Assembly (NCBI GenBank): GCA_003963005.1
Contig: RXJW01000055.1
Coordinates: 45,098-109,097 of the forward strand
Reading direction: 5' to 3'
DNA: 64,000 bases
Origin: Burkholderiales bacterium
GTDB taxonomy: Bacteria; Pseudomonadota; Gammaproteobacteria; Burkholderiales; Burkholderiaceae_C
Both the position numbers and the translations under genes were made by a program. Positions within the stretch are counted from its first letter, which is position 1, and each line of letters starts with the position of its first letter. The notes under the pieces were generated by a model, which was not told the DNA's origin, did not search any database, and was given only the letters and a program-made list of their open reading frames with translations. This document shows, piece by piece, positions 1-8,518 of this stretch.

Positions 1-732
1 ACCGAGCCCGGCGCGGCGCGCGCGCGGCGCGAGCTGCTGCTGGGCCAGCACCGCATCGGCTACGAGCTCAAGCGGGCACGGCGGCGCAGCATCGGTTTCG
101 TCGTCGGCCCACAGGGACTGCGCGTCAGCGCGCCACGCTGGGTGCCGGTGACCGAGATCGAGCGGGCGCTGCAGCACAAGGGCGAATGGATCCTGCGCAA
201 GCTCGTCGAGCAGCGTGAAAGGCAGCAGCGCATCCAGGCCTCGCGCATCGAGTGGCTGGATGGCGGCACGCTGCCCTACCTGGGCGCCACGATCACGCTC
301 GTGCTGGCACCGACCGAACGCGAAGTGGTGTGGGACGAAGCCCAGCGCCAGTTGCGTCTGCCGCTGGCGCTCGGTGCCTCGGCCGAGCAGATCCGCGACC
401 TCACCCAGGCCTGGCTGCAGGCCCGCGCGCGGGAGGACTTCCTGCCGCGCTGCCGGCACTTCGCCGAGCGGCTGGGCGTCACGATGAAGACGCTGCGCCT
501 GTCTTCCGCCCAGACGCGCTGGGGCAGCGCGAGCGCGGACGGCAGCATCCGACTGAACTGGCGGCTCATCCACTTTGCGCCGGCCATCATCGACTACGTC
601 GTGGCCCACGAACTGGCTCATCTGCGTGAGATGAACCACAGCCCTGCCTTCTGGGACACGGTGCGCTCCGTGCTGCCGGACTTCGAGCGCTCGCGCGACG
701 CGCTGCGCGAGGAGTCCATCGTCGTGCAATAA
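1..732 (+). CDS. YgjP/SprT-like zinc metallopeptidase (DUF45), 5' end outside window
   Basis: The reading frame is open from the first base, so the true start lies left of the window; 243 codons are visible. A GTG at 142 is an internal codon, because the residues before it (RSIGFVVGPQGLRVSAP) match the usual N-terminal strand of this family. The signature is HELAH (visible residues 203-207) followed by a third histidine at 213 in MNHSPAFW, the HExxH-x5-H zinc site of YgjP-like hydrolases. The WGS/INW-type block (RWGSASADGSIRLNWRL) before it is also typical. The physiological substrate of the family is poorly known. The family assignment is secure; the specific role is not. Confidence 0.9.
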   Translation, partial: TEPGAARARRELLLGQHRIGYELKRARRRSIGFVVGPQGLRVSAPRWVPVTEIERALQHKGEWILRKLVEQRERQQRIQASRIEWLDGGTLPYLGATITLVLAPTEREVVWDEAQRQLRLPLALGASAEQIRDLTQAWLQARAREDFLPRCRHFAERLGVTMKTLRLSSAQTRWGSASADGSIRLNWRLIHFAPAIIDYVVAHELAHLREMNHSPAFWDTVRSVLPDFERSRDALREESIVVQ

Positions 733-891
733 CGGCGTCAGCAAACGGAATTTCGCGGCTATTCCCGACTTGTGAATATTCCCACCCCGGGCACTTCACC
801 TTCAGCAACACTCCGCCCCGACGCTGTCACCACAGGTACCCGTGACCGGCAACGGCCGGAGGGAGCGAAGGTACCAAGGCTAAAAACGAGT

Positions 892-931
892 CGCCGTCCT
901 CGATCTTTCATCGGGGGCGGCGTTTCTCTTT
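892..931 (+). terminator. Rho-independent-type hairpin with T-rich tail
   Basis: Thirteen-base arms (892-904 and 910-922, two non-canonical pairs) are closed by a 5-nt loop and followed on the plus strand by tttctcttt. It lies 160 nt after the metallopeptidase stop. It may end that transcript or a small RNA in the 733-890 gap. A second, perfect 6-bp stem (935-940/947-952) sits directly after the stop of the converging minus-strand gene but has no T tail. Confidence 0.55.
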
Positions 932-953
932 AGGGCGCCGCTGAATCGGCGCG

Positions 954-2021
954 TCAGGCCGGCCGGAAGCGGTAGACGCCGTCCGCCCCGTGCTCGCGCA
1001 CCAGGTCGCCCTGCAGCCACAGCGCATTCAGGTGAGCGATCGATTCCCCCATCGCGAACGTGGTCTGGTGCAGGTCGAGCTTGCGCTTGAACAGCACGGA
1101 CAGCAGCCCGGCCGCATGCGTGGGCTCGGCCGCGCAGGCCGCCATCACCTCGGACAGCCGCTCGTCGTGGTGCTCGCGCAGCTGGTCGATGCGCTGGTGC
1201 AGGCCCATGAAGGGCTTGCCGTGCGATGGCAGCACCAGCGTGTCGGCTGGCAATGCAAGGTAGCGCGCCAGTGAGTTGAGATACAGCGTCAGCGGGTCGG
1301 CCTCGGGCTCGACATCCACGACCGACACGTTGGTCGAGATGCGCGGCAGGACCATGTCGCCGCTGATCAGCAGCGGAGCGCCCTCGGCCTCGGGGCAGAA
1401 CAGGCTGATGTGCTCCGGGGCGTGACCGTAGCCGGCGATGCAATGCCAGGTGCGCCCACCGATCTCGACCTCGCTGCCGTCCATCAGGCGCCGGTAGCTC
1501 GCCGGCACCCTCGGCACCATCTTCGGGTAGTAGTCGGCGCGAGCGCGGATCTTCTCCAGCGAATCCGGGTCGGTCAGCCCGTGGCTGCCGAAGAACGCGG
1601 CCGCCGCTGCGCCCCCCATGCCGACGGTGGAACTGCTGGCCAGGCGCGCCAGGTTGAAATCCGTTGCGCTCATCCACAGGCGGCAGCCCCACTTCTCGGT
1701 CAGCCAGTGCGCCAGGCCGAGATGGTCGGGGTGGAAGTGCGTCGCGATCACGCGCAGCACCGGCAGGCCGTCCAGCCGCTCGGCGAACACGCGCTCCCAG
1801 TTGGCGCGCGTGTCATCGCTGGCAATGCCGCAGTCCACGATCGTCCAGCCTTCGTGGCCGTCCAGGCGGTCCCGCAGCAGCCACAGGTTGATGTGGTCCA
1901 GCGCGAACGGCAGGCCCATGCGCACCCAGCGCACGCCGGGCGCCAGGTCCAGGGCTTCGCCCGGGCCGGGCAGGGTGTCGCCCAGCGGGTAGGTGAGTTC
2001 GGATTCGCGTGGGTTGGCCAT
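954..2021 (-). CDS. MBL-fold metallo-hydrolase (glyoxalase II/beta-lactamase-like)
   Basis: A 355-residue cytosolic protein with no signal peptide. The metal-binding motif THFHPDH places H95, H97, D99 and H100 in the canonical HxHxDH arrangement; later histidines in AGYGHAPEH and SHGKPF fit the remaining ligands. These define the metallo-beta-lactamase superfamily. The long C-terminal half resembles proteins annotated as MBL hydrolases beside acyl-CoA catabolic genes in betaproteobacteria. The gene is divergent from a MerR regulator, with a perfect palindrome between the two, so it is probably the regulator's target. A thioester or lactone substrate is possible, but nothing in the sequence fixes it. 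Confidence 0.88.
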   Translation of the reverse strand: MANPRESELTYPLGDTLPGPGEALDLAPGVRWVRMGLPFALDHINLWLLRDRLDGHEGWTIVDCGIASDDTRANWERVFAERLDGLPVLRVIATHFHPDHLGLAHWLTEKWGCRLWMSATDFNLARLASSSTVGMGGAAAAAFFGSHGLTDPDSLEKIRARADYYPKMVPRVPASYRRLMDGSEVEIGGRTWHCIAGYGHAPEHISLFCPEAEGAPLLISGDMVLPRISTNVSVVDVEPEADPLTLYLNSLARYLALPADTLVLPSHGKPFMGLHQRIDQLREHHDERLSEVMAACAAEPTHAAGLLSVLFKRKLDLHQTTFAMGESIAHLNALWLQGDLVREHGADGVYRFRPA

Positions 2022-2047
2022 GGCGGTAGGCTCGACTGGTTTTAGAC

Positions 2048-2061
2048 TGACGTTTACGTCA
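2048..2061. promoter_or_regulatory. Palindromic operator TGACGT-tt-ACGTCA
   Basis: A perfect 6-bp inverted repeat with a 2-nt centre lies in the 53-nt gap between the divergent MBL hydrolase and MerR genes. Position and symmetry suit the MerR protein encoded next door. LiuR-type regulators of branched-chain and fatty acid catabolism are reported to use TGACGT/ACGTCA-like repeats (recalled, not checked). Confidence 0.65.
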
Positions 2062-2074
2062 ATCGAGTGTAGCC

Positions 2075-2485
2075 ATGCCCCCTCGCAAGTCTGTCCCGCC
2101 CGCGACCGAAGCCTCGCAGCCGACGTACACCATCACCGAGCTCGCCGCCGAGTTCGACATCACGCCGCGCGCCATCCGCTTCTACGAGGACATGGGCCTG
2201 CTCGAGCCTGGCCGCAAGGGGCGCAACCGCGTCTACACGCCGCGCGACCGCACGCGCCTGAAGCTCACCCTGCGCGGCAAGCGGCTCGGCCTGGCGCTGC
2301 AGGAGATCAAGCAGCTCGTCGACATGTACGACAGCCAGGCCAGCGCTGCGCCCCAGCTTCGGGCCTTCCTCACCATCCTGGGGCAGCACCGGCAGCAACT
2401 GGAACAGCAGCGCCACGACATCGAGGTCACGCTGGCAGAGATCCAACAGCACGAGAAACGCTGCCGCGCGCTGCTGGCGGGCTGA
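2075..2485 (+). CDS. MerR-family transcriptional regulator, LiuR-like
   Basis: A 136-residue protein. The N-terminal helix-turn-helix (YTITELAAEFDITPRAIRFY, residues 18-37) is followed by the MerR wing (LEPGRKGRNRVYTPRDRTRL). The C-terminal coiled coil (about 95-132, QQLEQQRHDIEVTLAEIQQH) is the dimerisation helix. No cysteine cluster suggests metal sensing, so an acyl-CoA or other small-molecule ligand, as in LiuR, is more likely. It is divergent from the MBL hydrolase across a palindromic operator, which suggests autoregulation plus control of that gene. Confidence 0.9.
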   Translation: MPPRKSVPPATEASQPTYTITELAAEFDITPRAIRFYEDMGLLEPGRKGRNRVYTPRDRTRLKLTLRGKRLGLALQEIKQLVDMYDSQASAAPQLRAFLTILGQHRQQLEQQRHDIEVTLAEIQQHEKRCRALLAG

Positions 2486-2652
2486 AAGCGGCCAACGGAA
2501 GGCCCTTTTGAGCGTGACGGTTTGCCGTCTCGCCCCTGATTTCTGTCTCAAACGGGACAAATCCGGCTGACGCAATCCCCAAGGCTGACTAGAGTCCGGG
2601 CCTCGATCCTCGTGCCCTCCTGTTCTGGTCGAATCGTCGTTGTGGAGTCGTC

Positions 2653-3423
2653 ATGACACTCGGACCGCGCCCTCGTTTGGGGCTCGCCCTGCCCGCCATC
2701 GCGGGTGCCCTGCTGCTGTTGGCCCAATCGGCCACCGCCCAAACCGACCCGCCCAAGGCCGAAGGCCTGGAGCGTGCGCAGAAGGCTGCTGACGCCGTGT
2801 TCCACTGGATCAAGCTCAACGGCGAAAAGGGCGCCAATCGCCCGACAAACACCCCGGCTCCGGCTCCAGCCCCTGCGCCTGCACCGGCACCCGCTGCCGT
2901 CGCGAAGAAGCCGGCCGCAGCACCGGCACCGGTCGCCGCGGCGCCCAAGCCGGCGGCTGCGCCCGCCGGCACGCCCGCACCGGCGCCAACCGCCACGGCG
3001 GCCGTGACGCCTGCGCCGGCCGTGACGACCGCTGCGCCATCCGAACCGGAGCGGCCGCCCGTGGTGGTCGCCGCGGCGGCACCGACGCCTGAGCCGGCTG
3101 CCCCGCTGGCAGCGGCTGCCAAGGCGGTCGAGCCCCCGCCGCCACCGCAGGAAGAAGAAGAAGAACCGCTGCGCCTGCTGAACAAGGTCAGCCCGAGCGT
3201 GCCGCGCCAGTTGGCGCAGCAGAGCTCCTTCCGGACCGGCTTCGCCCAGGTGCAGTTCACCGTCGGCGTGGATGGCAGCGTCCAGCAGACCTCGGTCATC
3301 AAGGCCAGCCATGCCCGCCTTGGCACGGCCGCGATGGATGCCATCAAGCAGTGGAAATTCGCGCCGATTCGCAAGGCCCGTGAAGCGGCCGTCGAGATTG
3401 CCTTCAGCAACGATGCGGAATGA
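2653..3423 (+). CDS. Secreted TonB C-terminal-domain protein with Ala/Pro-rich linker
   Basis: 256 residues: a signal peptide (about 1-29, ending SATAQ), a long Ala/Pro-rich linker (about 66-165) and a C-terminal TonB/TolA-like domain (about 172-254) with the family ending FTVGVDGSVQQTSVIKAS...AAMDAIKQWKFAPIRK. Canonical TonB keeps an uncleaved N-terminal anchor with a His in the membrane; here the N terminus looks cleavable, and no ExbB/ExbD lie next to it. It may therefore be a periplasmic TonB-domain protein of another role. Just after the stop a ccccc...ggggg hairpin (3424-3442) may act as a weak terminator. Confidence 0.82.
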   Translation: MTLGPRPRLGLALPAIAGALLLLAQSATAQTDPPKAEGLERAQKAADAVFHWIKLNGEKGANRPTNTPAPAPAPAPAPAPAAVAKKPAAAPAPVAAAPKPAAAPAGTPAPAPTATAAVTPAPAVTTAAPSEPERPPVVVAAAAPTPEPAAPLAAAAKAVEPPPPPQEEEEEPLRLLNKVSPSVPRQLAQQSSFRTGFAQVQFTVGVDGSVQQTSVIKASHARLGTAAMDAIKQWKFAPIRKAREAAVEIAFSNDAE

Positions 3424-3543
3424 CCCCCTTCAGGTGAGGGGGCTGATTCCGGTCTCGTAGCCCTCCCCATTGACGCCGTCCCCGCGCACCGGGGATGCTC
3501 GCGCGCGCCGCCCGAAGTCTGGCGGCGTCATCAGGGAGCTTCC

Positions 3544-4563
3544 ATGTCCATCCGCTCGATCACCCGCGCGCTCGCGGGTCTCGGTCTTTGTGCCGCTGCA
3601 CTGACCGCCACCGCCGGCCCGTACTCGAACCTGGTCGTCTTCGGTGACAGCCTGTCCGACAGCGGGAACAACGCGCTGCTGCTCAGCAACTTCGGCACGC
3701 AGCCGCTGCCGCCGGTCGTCATCGCCAGCGACGCGTCCTACAGCCGCATTCCGTCGGCTGCCATGACCTACTCCAACGGCAAGGTCTGGACGCAATACCT
3801 CGCGCAGTCGCTCGGCCTGACGCTGACGCCGTCGCTCGCCGGCGGCACCAACTTCTCGTTCGGCGGCGCACAGACGGGCATCGACGGCAACGACGTGCCG
3901 CAGATCCCCGGCTTCCCGTTCAGCATGCGCACGCAGCTCAACACCTACCTGGGCGCGACCGGCGGCATCGCCGATCCGAACGCGCTCTACATCGTGGCCG
4001 GCGGTGGCAACAACATCCGGGCCGCGTTGGAAGCCATCGCCGCAGGTGCCGATCCCAACGCGACGGCAGCCGCCACCGTGGCCGGCTACGCGACCGACAT
4101 GGCAGGCCTCGTGGCCAACCTGAAGATCGCCGGCGCGCACCATGTGCTGGTGCTGAACACGCCCAACTTCGGCCTGACGCCATTGGCCAACGCCCTCGGC
4201 GTGAGCACGCTGGCCACCAACCTGAGCTACGCCATGGATGCACAACTCGCGACCGCCCTCCAGGGCAGCGGCGTGCAGACCTTCGACCTGTTCAGCTTCC
4301 TGAGCGGCGTGGTCGCAGCTGGCCCGGCCTCGGGCTTCAGCAATCTGACCCACGCCTGCGCTGCGGTCGTCAATGCCTGTGACGTCAACACCTCGCTGTT
4401 CTGGGACGGCATCCACCCCACCACGCTGGCCCACCAGCAGCTCGCCGCGGCCGTGCTCGCCGTGGCTGTGCCGGAGCCCGAAGTCGCCGGCATGCTGGCG
4501 CTCGGCCTGGCCATCGTGGCCCTGTCAGTCCGGCGCCGCCGGGCAGGTGGCCAGCAGGGCTGA
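3544..4563 (+). CDS. SGNH/GDSL-family extracellular hydrolase with PEP-CTERM sorting signal
   Basis: 339 residues with an N-terminal signal peptide (about 1-25). The GDSL block is VVFGDSLSDSGNN (nucleophile S36), with GGTNFSFGGA and a C-terminal DGIHPTTLAH block holding the Asp-His pair. This fits the thermolabile haemolysin/esterase branch of SGNH hydrolases. Residues 309-339 start VPEP, continue with a hydrophobic helix and end RRRR: a PEP-CTERM tripartite signal, expected to be processed by an exosortase/archaeosortase-type system elsewhere in the genome. The 3' end overlaps the converging LysR gene by 39 nt. Confidence 0.88.
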   Translation: MSIRSITRALAGLGLCAAALTATAGPYSNLVVFGDSLSDSGNNALLLSNFGTQPLPPVVIASDASYSRIPSAAMTYSNGKVWTQYLAQSLGLTLTPSLAGGTNFSFGGAQTGIDGNDVPQIPGFPFSMRTQLNTYLGATGGIADPNALYIVAGGGNNIRAALEAIAAGADPNATAAATVAGYATDMAGLVANLKIAGAHHVLVLNTPNFGLTPLANALGVSTLATNLSYAMDAQLATALQGSGVQTFDLFSFLSGVVAAGPASGFSNLTHACAAVVNACDVNTSLFWDGIHPTTLAHQQLAAAVLAVAVPEPEVAGMLALGLAIVALSVRRRRAGGQQG

Positions 4564-5439
4564 CATCGCCTCCAGAAACACCCGGGTGCGCAGCGGCATC
4601 AGCCGCCGCTCCGGGAACACGGCCCAGCAGGTCGACCCCGGCAGCTCCCAGCCGGGCAAGACGCGCTGGAGCCGTCCCGCGCGCAGCGCATCGGTCACCA
4701 TCAGGCGGTCGATGCCCGCGATGCCCACACCGGCCATCGCGAGCTCGGCCAGCAGGCTCGGGGCATTCGCCACCGTGCGCTGCACCGGCACCACCTCCAC
4801 CGGTTCGCTGTCGTCCCGGCGCAATCGCCAGGGCAGCACGTCGCCGGTGCGCGTCAGCAGCATGAGGCCGTGCATCGCGGCCAGCGCCTGGGGCAGCAAG
4901 GGCTCGCCCATCCGGGCGAGGTAGGCCGGCGAGGCATACAGACCCCAGTGCGTGGTCGCGAGGCGGCGTGCGGCGAGCTGGCTCTCGTCCGACAGCGCGC
5001 CCATGCGGATGGCCATATCGAAGCCCTCGCCGATCAGGTCCACGCGCCGCGGCGTCAGGTCCAGTTCCAGCTGCACCTCCGGGTAGGTCAGCGCGAACTC
5101 CGCCAGCATCCCCCGGGCCACGTTCTGCGCGAAATCCGCCGGCATGCTCACACGCAGCCGGCCGCTGGGCTTGCTCTGCCGGTGCAGGGCCAGCGCGAGC
5201 GCCCCGTCCACCTCGGCCGCCACCGCCCGTGCATGCTCCAGCACGCCGGCGCCGAAGTCCGTCAGCGACAGCTTGCGCGTGCTGCGCAACAGCAGCTTCT
5301 CGCCCAGCCGCGCCTCCAGCGTGGCAATCCGCCGCGATACCGTGCTCTTCGGCCAATGCACCCGCTCGGCGGCCCGGCTGAAACTGCCGGCCTCCATCAC
5401 GCGGGCGAACAGCAGCAGGTCATCGGCATCAGGTTCCAT
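4525..5439 (-). CDS. LysR-family transcriptional regulator
   Basis: 304 residues starting MEPDADDLLLFARV; the ATG at 5439 is preceded by aaggaga at good spacing, so the 24-codon upstream extension is rejected. The winged HTH (about 6-64) contains GSFSRAAERVHWPKSTVSRRIATLE and is followed by a LysR substrate-binding domain. It is divergent from the azoreductase gene, the common layout for LysR regulators that activate a neighbouring redox enzyme. The likely co-inducer is a quinone- or nitroaromatic-type compound, by analogy only. Confidence 0.92.
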   Translation of the reverse strand: MEPDADDLLLFARVMEAGSFSRAAERVHWPKSTVSRRIATLEARLGEKLLLRSTRKLSLTDFGAGVLEHARAVAAEVDGALALALHRQSKPSGRLRVSMPADFAQNVARGMLAEFALTYPEVQLELDLTPRRVDLIGEGFDMAIRMGALSDESQLAARRLATTHWGLYASPAYLARMGEPLLPQALAAMHGLMLLTRTGDVLPWRLRRDDSEPVEVVPVQRTVANAPSLLAELAMAGVGIAGIDRLMVTDALRAGRLQRVLPGWELPGSTCWAVFPERRLMPLRTRVFLEAMSALLATCPAAPD

Positions 5440-5459
5440 CACATCTCCTTGATTGATCC

Positions 5460-5473
5460 ATTGGCGGAACAAT
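5460..5473. promoter_or_regulatory. Possible LysR binding site (ATTG-n6-CAAT)
   Basis: A short inverted repeat lies 20 nt upstream of the LysR start and 82 nt upstream of the azoreductase start. The position suits an autoregulatory LysR box, but the arms are only 4 bp, so chance is not excluded. Confidence 0.3.
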
Positions 5474-5555
5474 CTTGTGCAGATCATCGGCTTCCGATGC
5501 TGCAGGCGCAATCCTAGAGTTCATCCCATCGCAACCCGCCTCCCCGGAGTCCCAG

Positions 5556-6161
5556 ATGAACATCCTGCAGATCAACGCCAGCGCCCGCCGTGCCACCGAC
5601 GACCAAGGGTCCGTCTCGACCCGCCTGGCCCAGGAACTCACCGCTCGCCTGCGCGCGGCCCACCCCGGCGCCACGCTGACCGTGCGCGACCTGGCCGTCA
5701 CACCCCAGCCCGTGCTCGACGAAGCGGCGCTCGGCGCCCTCTTCACGCCGGCCGACCAGCGCACGCCCGAACAGGCCGCCCGCGTGGCCCAGGACGACGC
5801 CCTGATCGCCGAACTGCTGGCCGCTGACACGGTCGTCATCGGTGTGCCGATGTACAACTTCAACGTCACCGCCCAGTTCAAGAACTGGATCGACGCCGTG
5901 GCCCGCGCCGGCGTGACCTTCAAGTACGGCGAGAAGGGCCCCGTCGGCCTGGTGCAGGGCAAGAAGGTCTATGTCGTGACCAGCCGCGGCGGCATCCACC
6001 GCGACCAGCCGAGCGACCAGATGACGCCCTACCTGCGCACCGTGCTCGCCTTCCTGGGCATGACGGACGTGAGCTTCGTCTACGCCGAGGGCATGGCCTT
6101 CGCCGCCGAGCAGGGCCTGAGCCAGGCCCGCGCCCAGATCGACGCACTGCTGACCGCCTGA
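5556..6161 (+). CDS. azoR: FMN-dependent NADH-azoreductase
   Basis: 201 residues starting [12 protein letters not shown], with the flavodoxin-like phosphate-binding N terminus of the AzoR/AcpD family; [35 protein letters not shown] is the central FMN/dimer signature. The enzyme reduces quinones and azo compounds with NADH, is cytosolic, and is thought to protect against electrophilic quinones. A ccggag box precedes the chosen start; the upstream in-frame ATG at 5475 lacks family residues. It is divergent from the LysR gene and followed after 33 nt by a pirin gene, probably co-transcribed. Confidence 0.92.
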   Translation: MNILQINASARRATDDQGSVSTRLAQELTARLRAAHPGATLTVRDLAVTPQPVLDEAALGALFTPADQRTPEQAARVAQDDALIAELLAADTVVIGVPMYNFNVTAQFKNWIDAVARAGVTFKYGEKGPVGLVQGKKVYVVTSRGGIHRDQPSDQMTPYLRTVLAFLGMTDVSFVYAEGMAFAAEQGLSQARAQIDALLTA

Positions 6162-6194
6162 TCCGGCGTCAGACCGACACCGAAAGGAACTGCC

Positions 6195-7064
6195 ATGGAC
6201 ACCGTCGCGACATCGCTGCTGGAACGCCCCCGCGAGGTCGAGCGCCTCGTCGCCGGCCAGCCCACCCGCGACGGCGCCGGCGTGAAGCTCGAACGCGTGC
6301 TGACGCAGCCGCTGCAACGTCGCCTCGATCCGTTCCTGATGCTGGATCACTTCAGCTCGGACAACCCCGACGACTACGGCGCCGGCTTTCCGGAGCACCC
6401 GCATCGCGGCTTCGAGACCGTCACCTACATGCTGCTGGGGCGCATCCGCCACCGCGACTCGGCCGGCCATGAGGGCCTGGTGTCCGACGGCGGCGTGCAG
6501 TGGATGACTGCCGGCCGCGGCGTCATCCACAGTGAGATGCCCGAGCAGCGCGACGGGCGCATGGCGGGCTTCCAGCTCTGGCTGAACCTGCCGGCCCGCG
6601 ACAAGATGCGCGCGCCGGGCTACCTGGACGTGCAAGGCCCGCAGGTGCCGCAGTTCGAGCGCGACGGGGTCACGGTGCGCGTCATTGCCGGCGAAAGCCA
6701 CGGCGTGGCCGGCGCCGTGCAGCGCGCCGTGACCGAGCCGCTGTACCTCGACCTGCACCTGCCGCCAGGCGCACGCTTCGAGCAGCCGCTGGCCGCCACC
6801 CATAACGCCTTCGTCTACGTGTACGAGGGTGCCCTGCGCTTCGACACGGGCTGCCAGGTGCTCACCGGGCGCCTGGCGATCCTGGCCAACACGCCGGGCA
6901 GCGACGGCGTGCGGCTGACCGCGGGTGACGTGCCGACCCGCGCGCTGCTGATCGCCGGCCAGCCGCTGAACGAGCCCATTGCGCAATACGGTCCCTTCGT
7001 CATGAACACCGAGGCCGAACTGGTGCAGGCGGTGCGCGACTTCCAGGCCGGCCGGCTGGCCTGA
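6195..7064 (+). CDS. Pirin-family protein (cupin)
   Basis: 289 residues with the pirin metal site FPEHPHRGFET (H68, H70) and GVIHSEMP (H112, E114), plus the C-terminal pirin domain. Some bacterial pirins have quercetinase or regulatory roles; the substrate here is unknown. An ATG with aaaggaa upstream starts the gene 33 nt after azoR. The pair azoR-pirin behind a LysR regulator is consistent with a quinone/flavonoid stress response, which is inference from context. Confidence 0.92.
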   Translation: MDTVATSLLERPREVERLVAGQPTRDGAGVKLERVLTQPLQRRLDPFLMLDHFSSDNPDDYGAGFPEHPHRGFETVTYMLLGRIRHRDSAGHEGLVSDGGVQWMTAGRGVIHSEMPEQRDGRMAGFQLWLNLPARDKMRAPGYLDVQGPQVPQFERDGVTVRVIAGESHGVAGAVQRAVTEPLYLDLHLPPGARFEQPLAATHNAFVYVYEGALRFDTGCQVLTGRLAILANTPGSDGVRLTAGDVPTRALLIAGQPLNEPIAQYGPFVMNTEAELVQAVRDFQAGRLA

Positions 7065-7160
7065 CGTCGGCAGGGCGACAGCCGGCACCAAGAGGCGCGC
7101 TTATGCTGGGCGCCCTGCCCGGCCGCCGTGCGGCGGGCCACCGCTCCTGATCGCGTCTCC

Positions 7161-7901
7161 ATGGTCTATGCACTGCTCGTGCTGGCCGGCCTCTGGGCCG
7201 GTCTGCAAAACGCCCTTGCCGGGGGCGGCTCCTTCGTCACGTTGCCGGCACTCATCCTGTCGGGCATGTCGCCGCTGGCAGCCAACATCACGTCGACCGT
7301 GGCGCTGTTCCCGGGTCAGCTCACCTCGGGCTGGGCCGGCCGCAAGCTGGTGACCGGCACACCGACCGTCTCCGTGCGCGCCTTGATCGGCCTGAGCCTC
7401 GCGGGCGGCGCGGTCGGCGCGTGGCTGCTGCTGAACACGCCGTCCTCCGTGTTCGCGCGGCTCGTGCCCTGGCTCGTGCTGTTCGCCACCAGCGTGTTCG
7501 CCTGGGGCAGCTTCCTGCGCAAGCCGGCAGCCGAGGGCGGCCATCTGGGCGCCCTGCCCACGGGTCTGATGCAGTTCCTGATCGCCATCTACGGCGGCTA
7601 TTTCGGCGGTGGCATCGGCTTCCTGATGCTCGCCGCCCTCACCGTCGCGGGCATGCCGACACGCCATGCCGGCGCCACCAAGAACGTGCTGGCCGGCATC
7701 ATGAATGCGTCCGCCGTGGCGCTGTTCGTGACCTCGCCGGAAGTGCACTGGCTGCAGGCCGGCGTGCTCGGCACCAGCGCCCTGATCGGGGGCCTGGCGG
7801 GCGCATGGGCGCTGCACCATGTCAACGAAAAGGCCCTGCGCGTGGCCATCGTCGGGCTGGGCATTGCGCTGACGGTGGGGCTCTTTCTGCGGCCGATCTG
7901 A
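7161..7901 (+). CDS. TauE/SafE-family membrane transporter (sulfite/anion exporter-like)
   Basis: 246 residues, almost entirely hydrophobic, with about eight predicted transmembrane segments. Near the N terminus NALAGGGSFVTLPAL is the typical TauE/SafE motif, and GYFGGGIGFLMLAAL repeats it in the second half, reflecting the internal duplication of the family. The start MVYALLVLAGL was preferred to an in-frame codon 11 residues upstream. Substrates in the family include sulfite, sulfoacetate and related organic anions; none can be assigned. The stop is 2 nt before the next start, so it is co-transcribed with the methyltransferase. Confidence 0.88.
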   Translation: MVYALLVLAGLWAGLQNALAGGGSFVTLPALILSGMSPLAANITSTVALFPGQLTSGWAGRKLVTGTPTVSVRALIGLSLAGGAVGAWLLLNTPSSVFARLVPWLVLFATSVFAWGSFLRKPAAEGGHLGALPTGLMQFLIAIYGGYFGGGIGFLMLAALTVAGMPTRHAGATKNVLAGIMNASAVALFVTSPEVHWLQAGVLGTSALIGGLAGAWALHHVNEKALRVAIVGLGIALTVGLFLRPI

Positions 7902-7903
7902 CC

Positions 7904-8518
7904 ATGAGCGCCACCGAGCCCCGTCCGTTCAGCCCAGCCGCCGAGCGCAACGCCGAGCCCATCCTGGCCCAGCTCCGCCGCCTGATGCCGGCTCATGGCT
8001 GGATGCTGGAGATTGCCAGCGGCACAGGCCAACATGCGGCCTGCTTCGCCGCAGCGCTGCCGGGCTGGACATGGCAACCCACCGACTTCGACGCCGAAGC
8101 GCTGCCCGGCATCGCCACTTGGTGCGCCGGGCTGCCGAACGTGTGCCCACCACGGCAGCTGGACGTGCTTGCCGAAGCCTGGGCCGGCGTGCCCGAGACG
8201 GTCGACGCGGTCTACTGCGCCAACATGATCCACATCGCGCCGTGGGCCTGCACGGCCGGGCTGATGCGCGGCGCCGGCCGTCACCTGGCACCGGACGGCG
8301 TGCTGATCACCTACGGCCCCTATGTCGAAGATGAGGTCGTCACCGCGCCGAGCAATCTCGCCTTCGACGAGGACCTCCGGCGCCGCAACCCGGCGTGGGG
8401 CATCCGCCACCTGGCCGACGTGGCCACGGTGGCTCGCGAACACGGTCTCGCGCTGCGCGAGCGCATCACCATGCCCGCCAACAACCTGCTGCTCGTGTGG
8501 CAGCGGGCTCAGTGCTGA
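7904..8518 (+). CDS. DUF938 SAM-dependent methyltransferase-like protein
   Basis: 204 residues. RPFSPAAERNAEPILAQL opens the protein as usual for DUF938; LEIASGTGQHA is the SAM-binding motif I, and CANMIHIAPW and ITYGPY follow in the expected order. The family is conserved in proteobacteria and animals (METTL26-like), with no established substrate. The ATG is 2 nt after the upstream transporter stop. The last 10 nt overlap the converging livF gene. Confidence 0.9.
   Translation: MSATEPRPFSPAAERNAEPILAQLRRLMPAHGWMLEIASGTGQHAACFAAALPGWTWQPTDFDAEALPGIATWCAGLPNVCPPRQLDVLAEAWAGVPETVDAVYCANMIHIAPWACTAGLMRGAGRHLAPDGVLITYGPYVEDEVVTAPSNLAFDEDLRRRNPAWGIRHLADVATVAREHGLALRERITMPANNLLLVWQRAQC

Noticed and set aside
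2860..3140. Repetitive gct-ccg-type sequence suggesting tandem repeats or CRISPR
   Set aside because: It encodes the Ala/Pro-rich linker of the TonB-like protein; there are no regular spacers.
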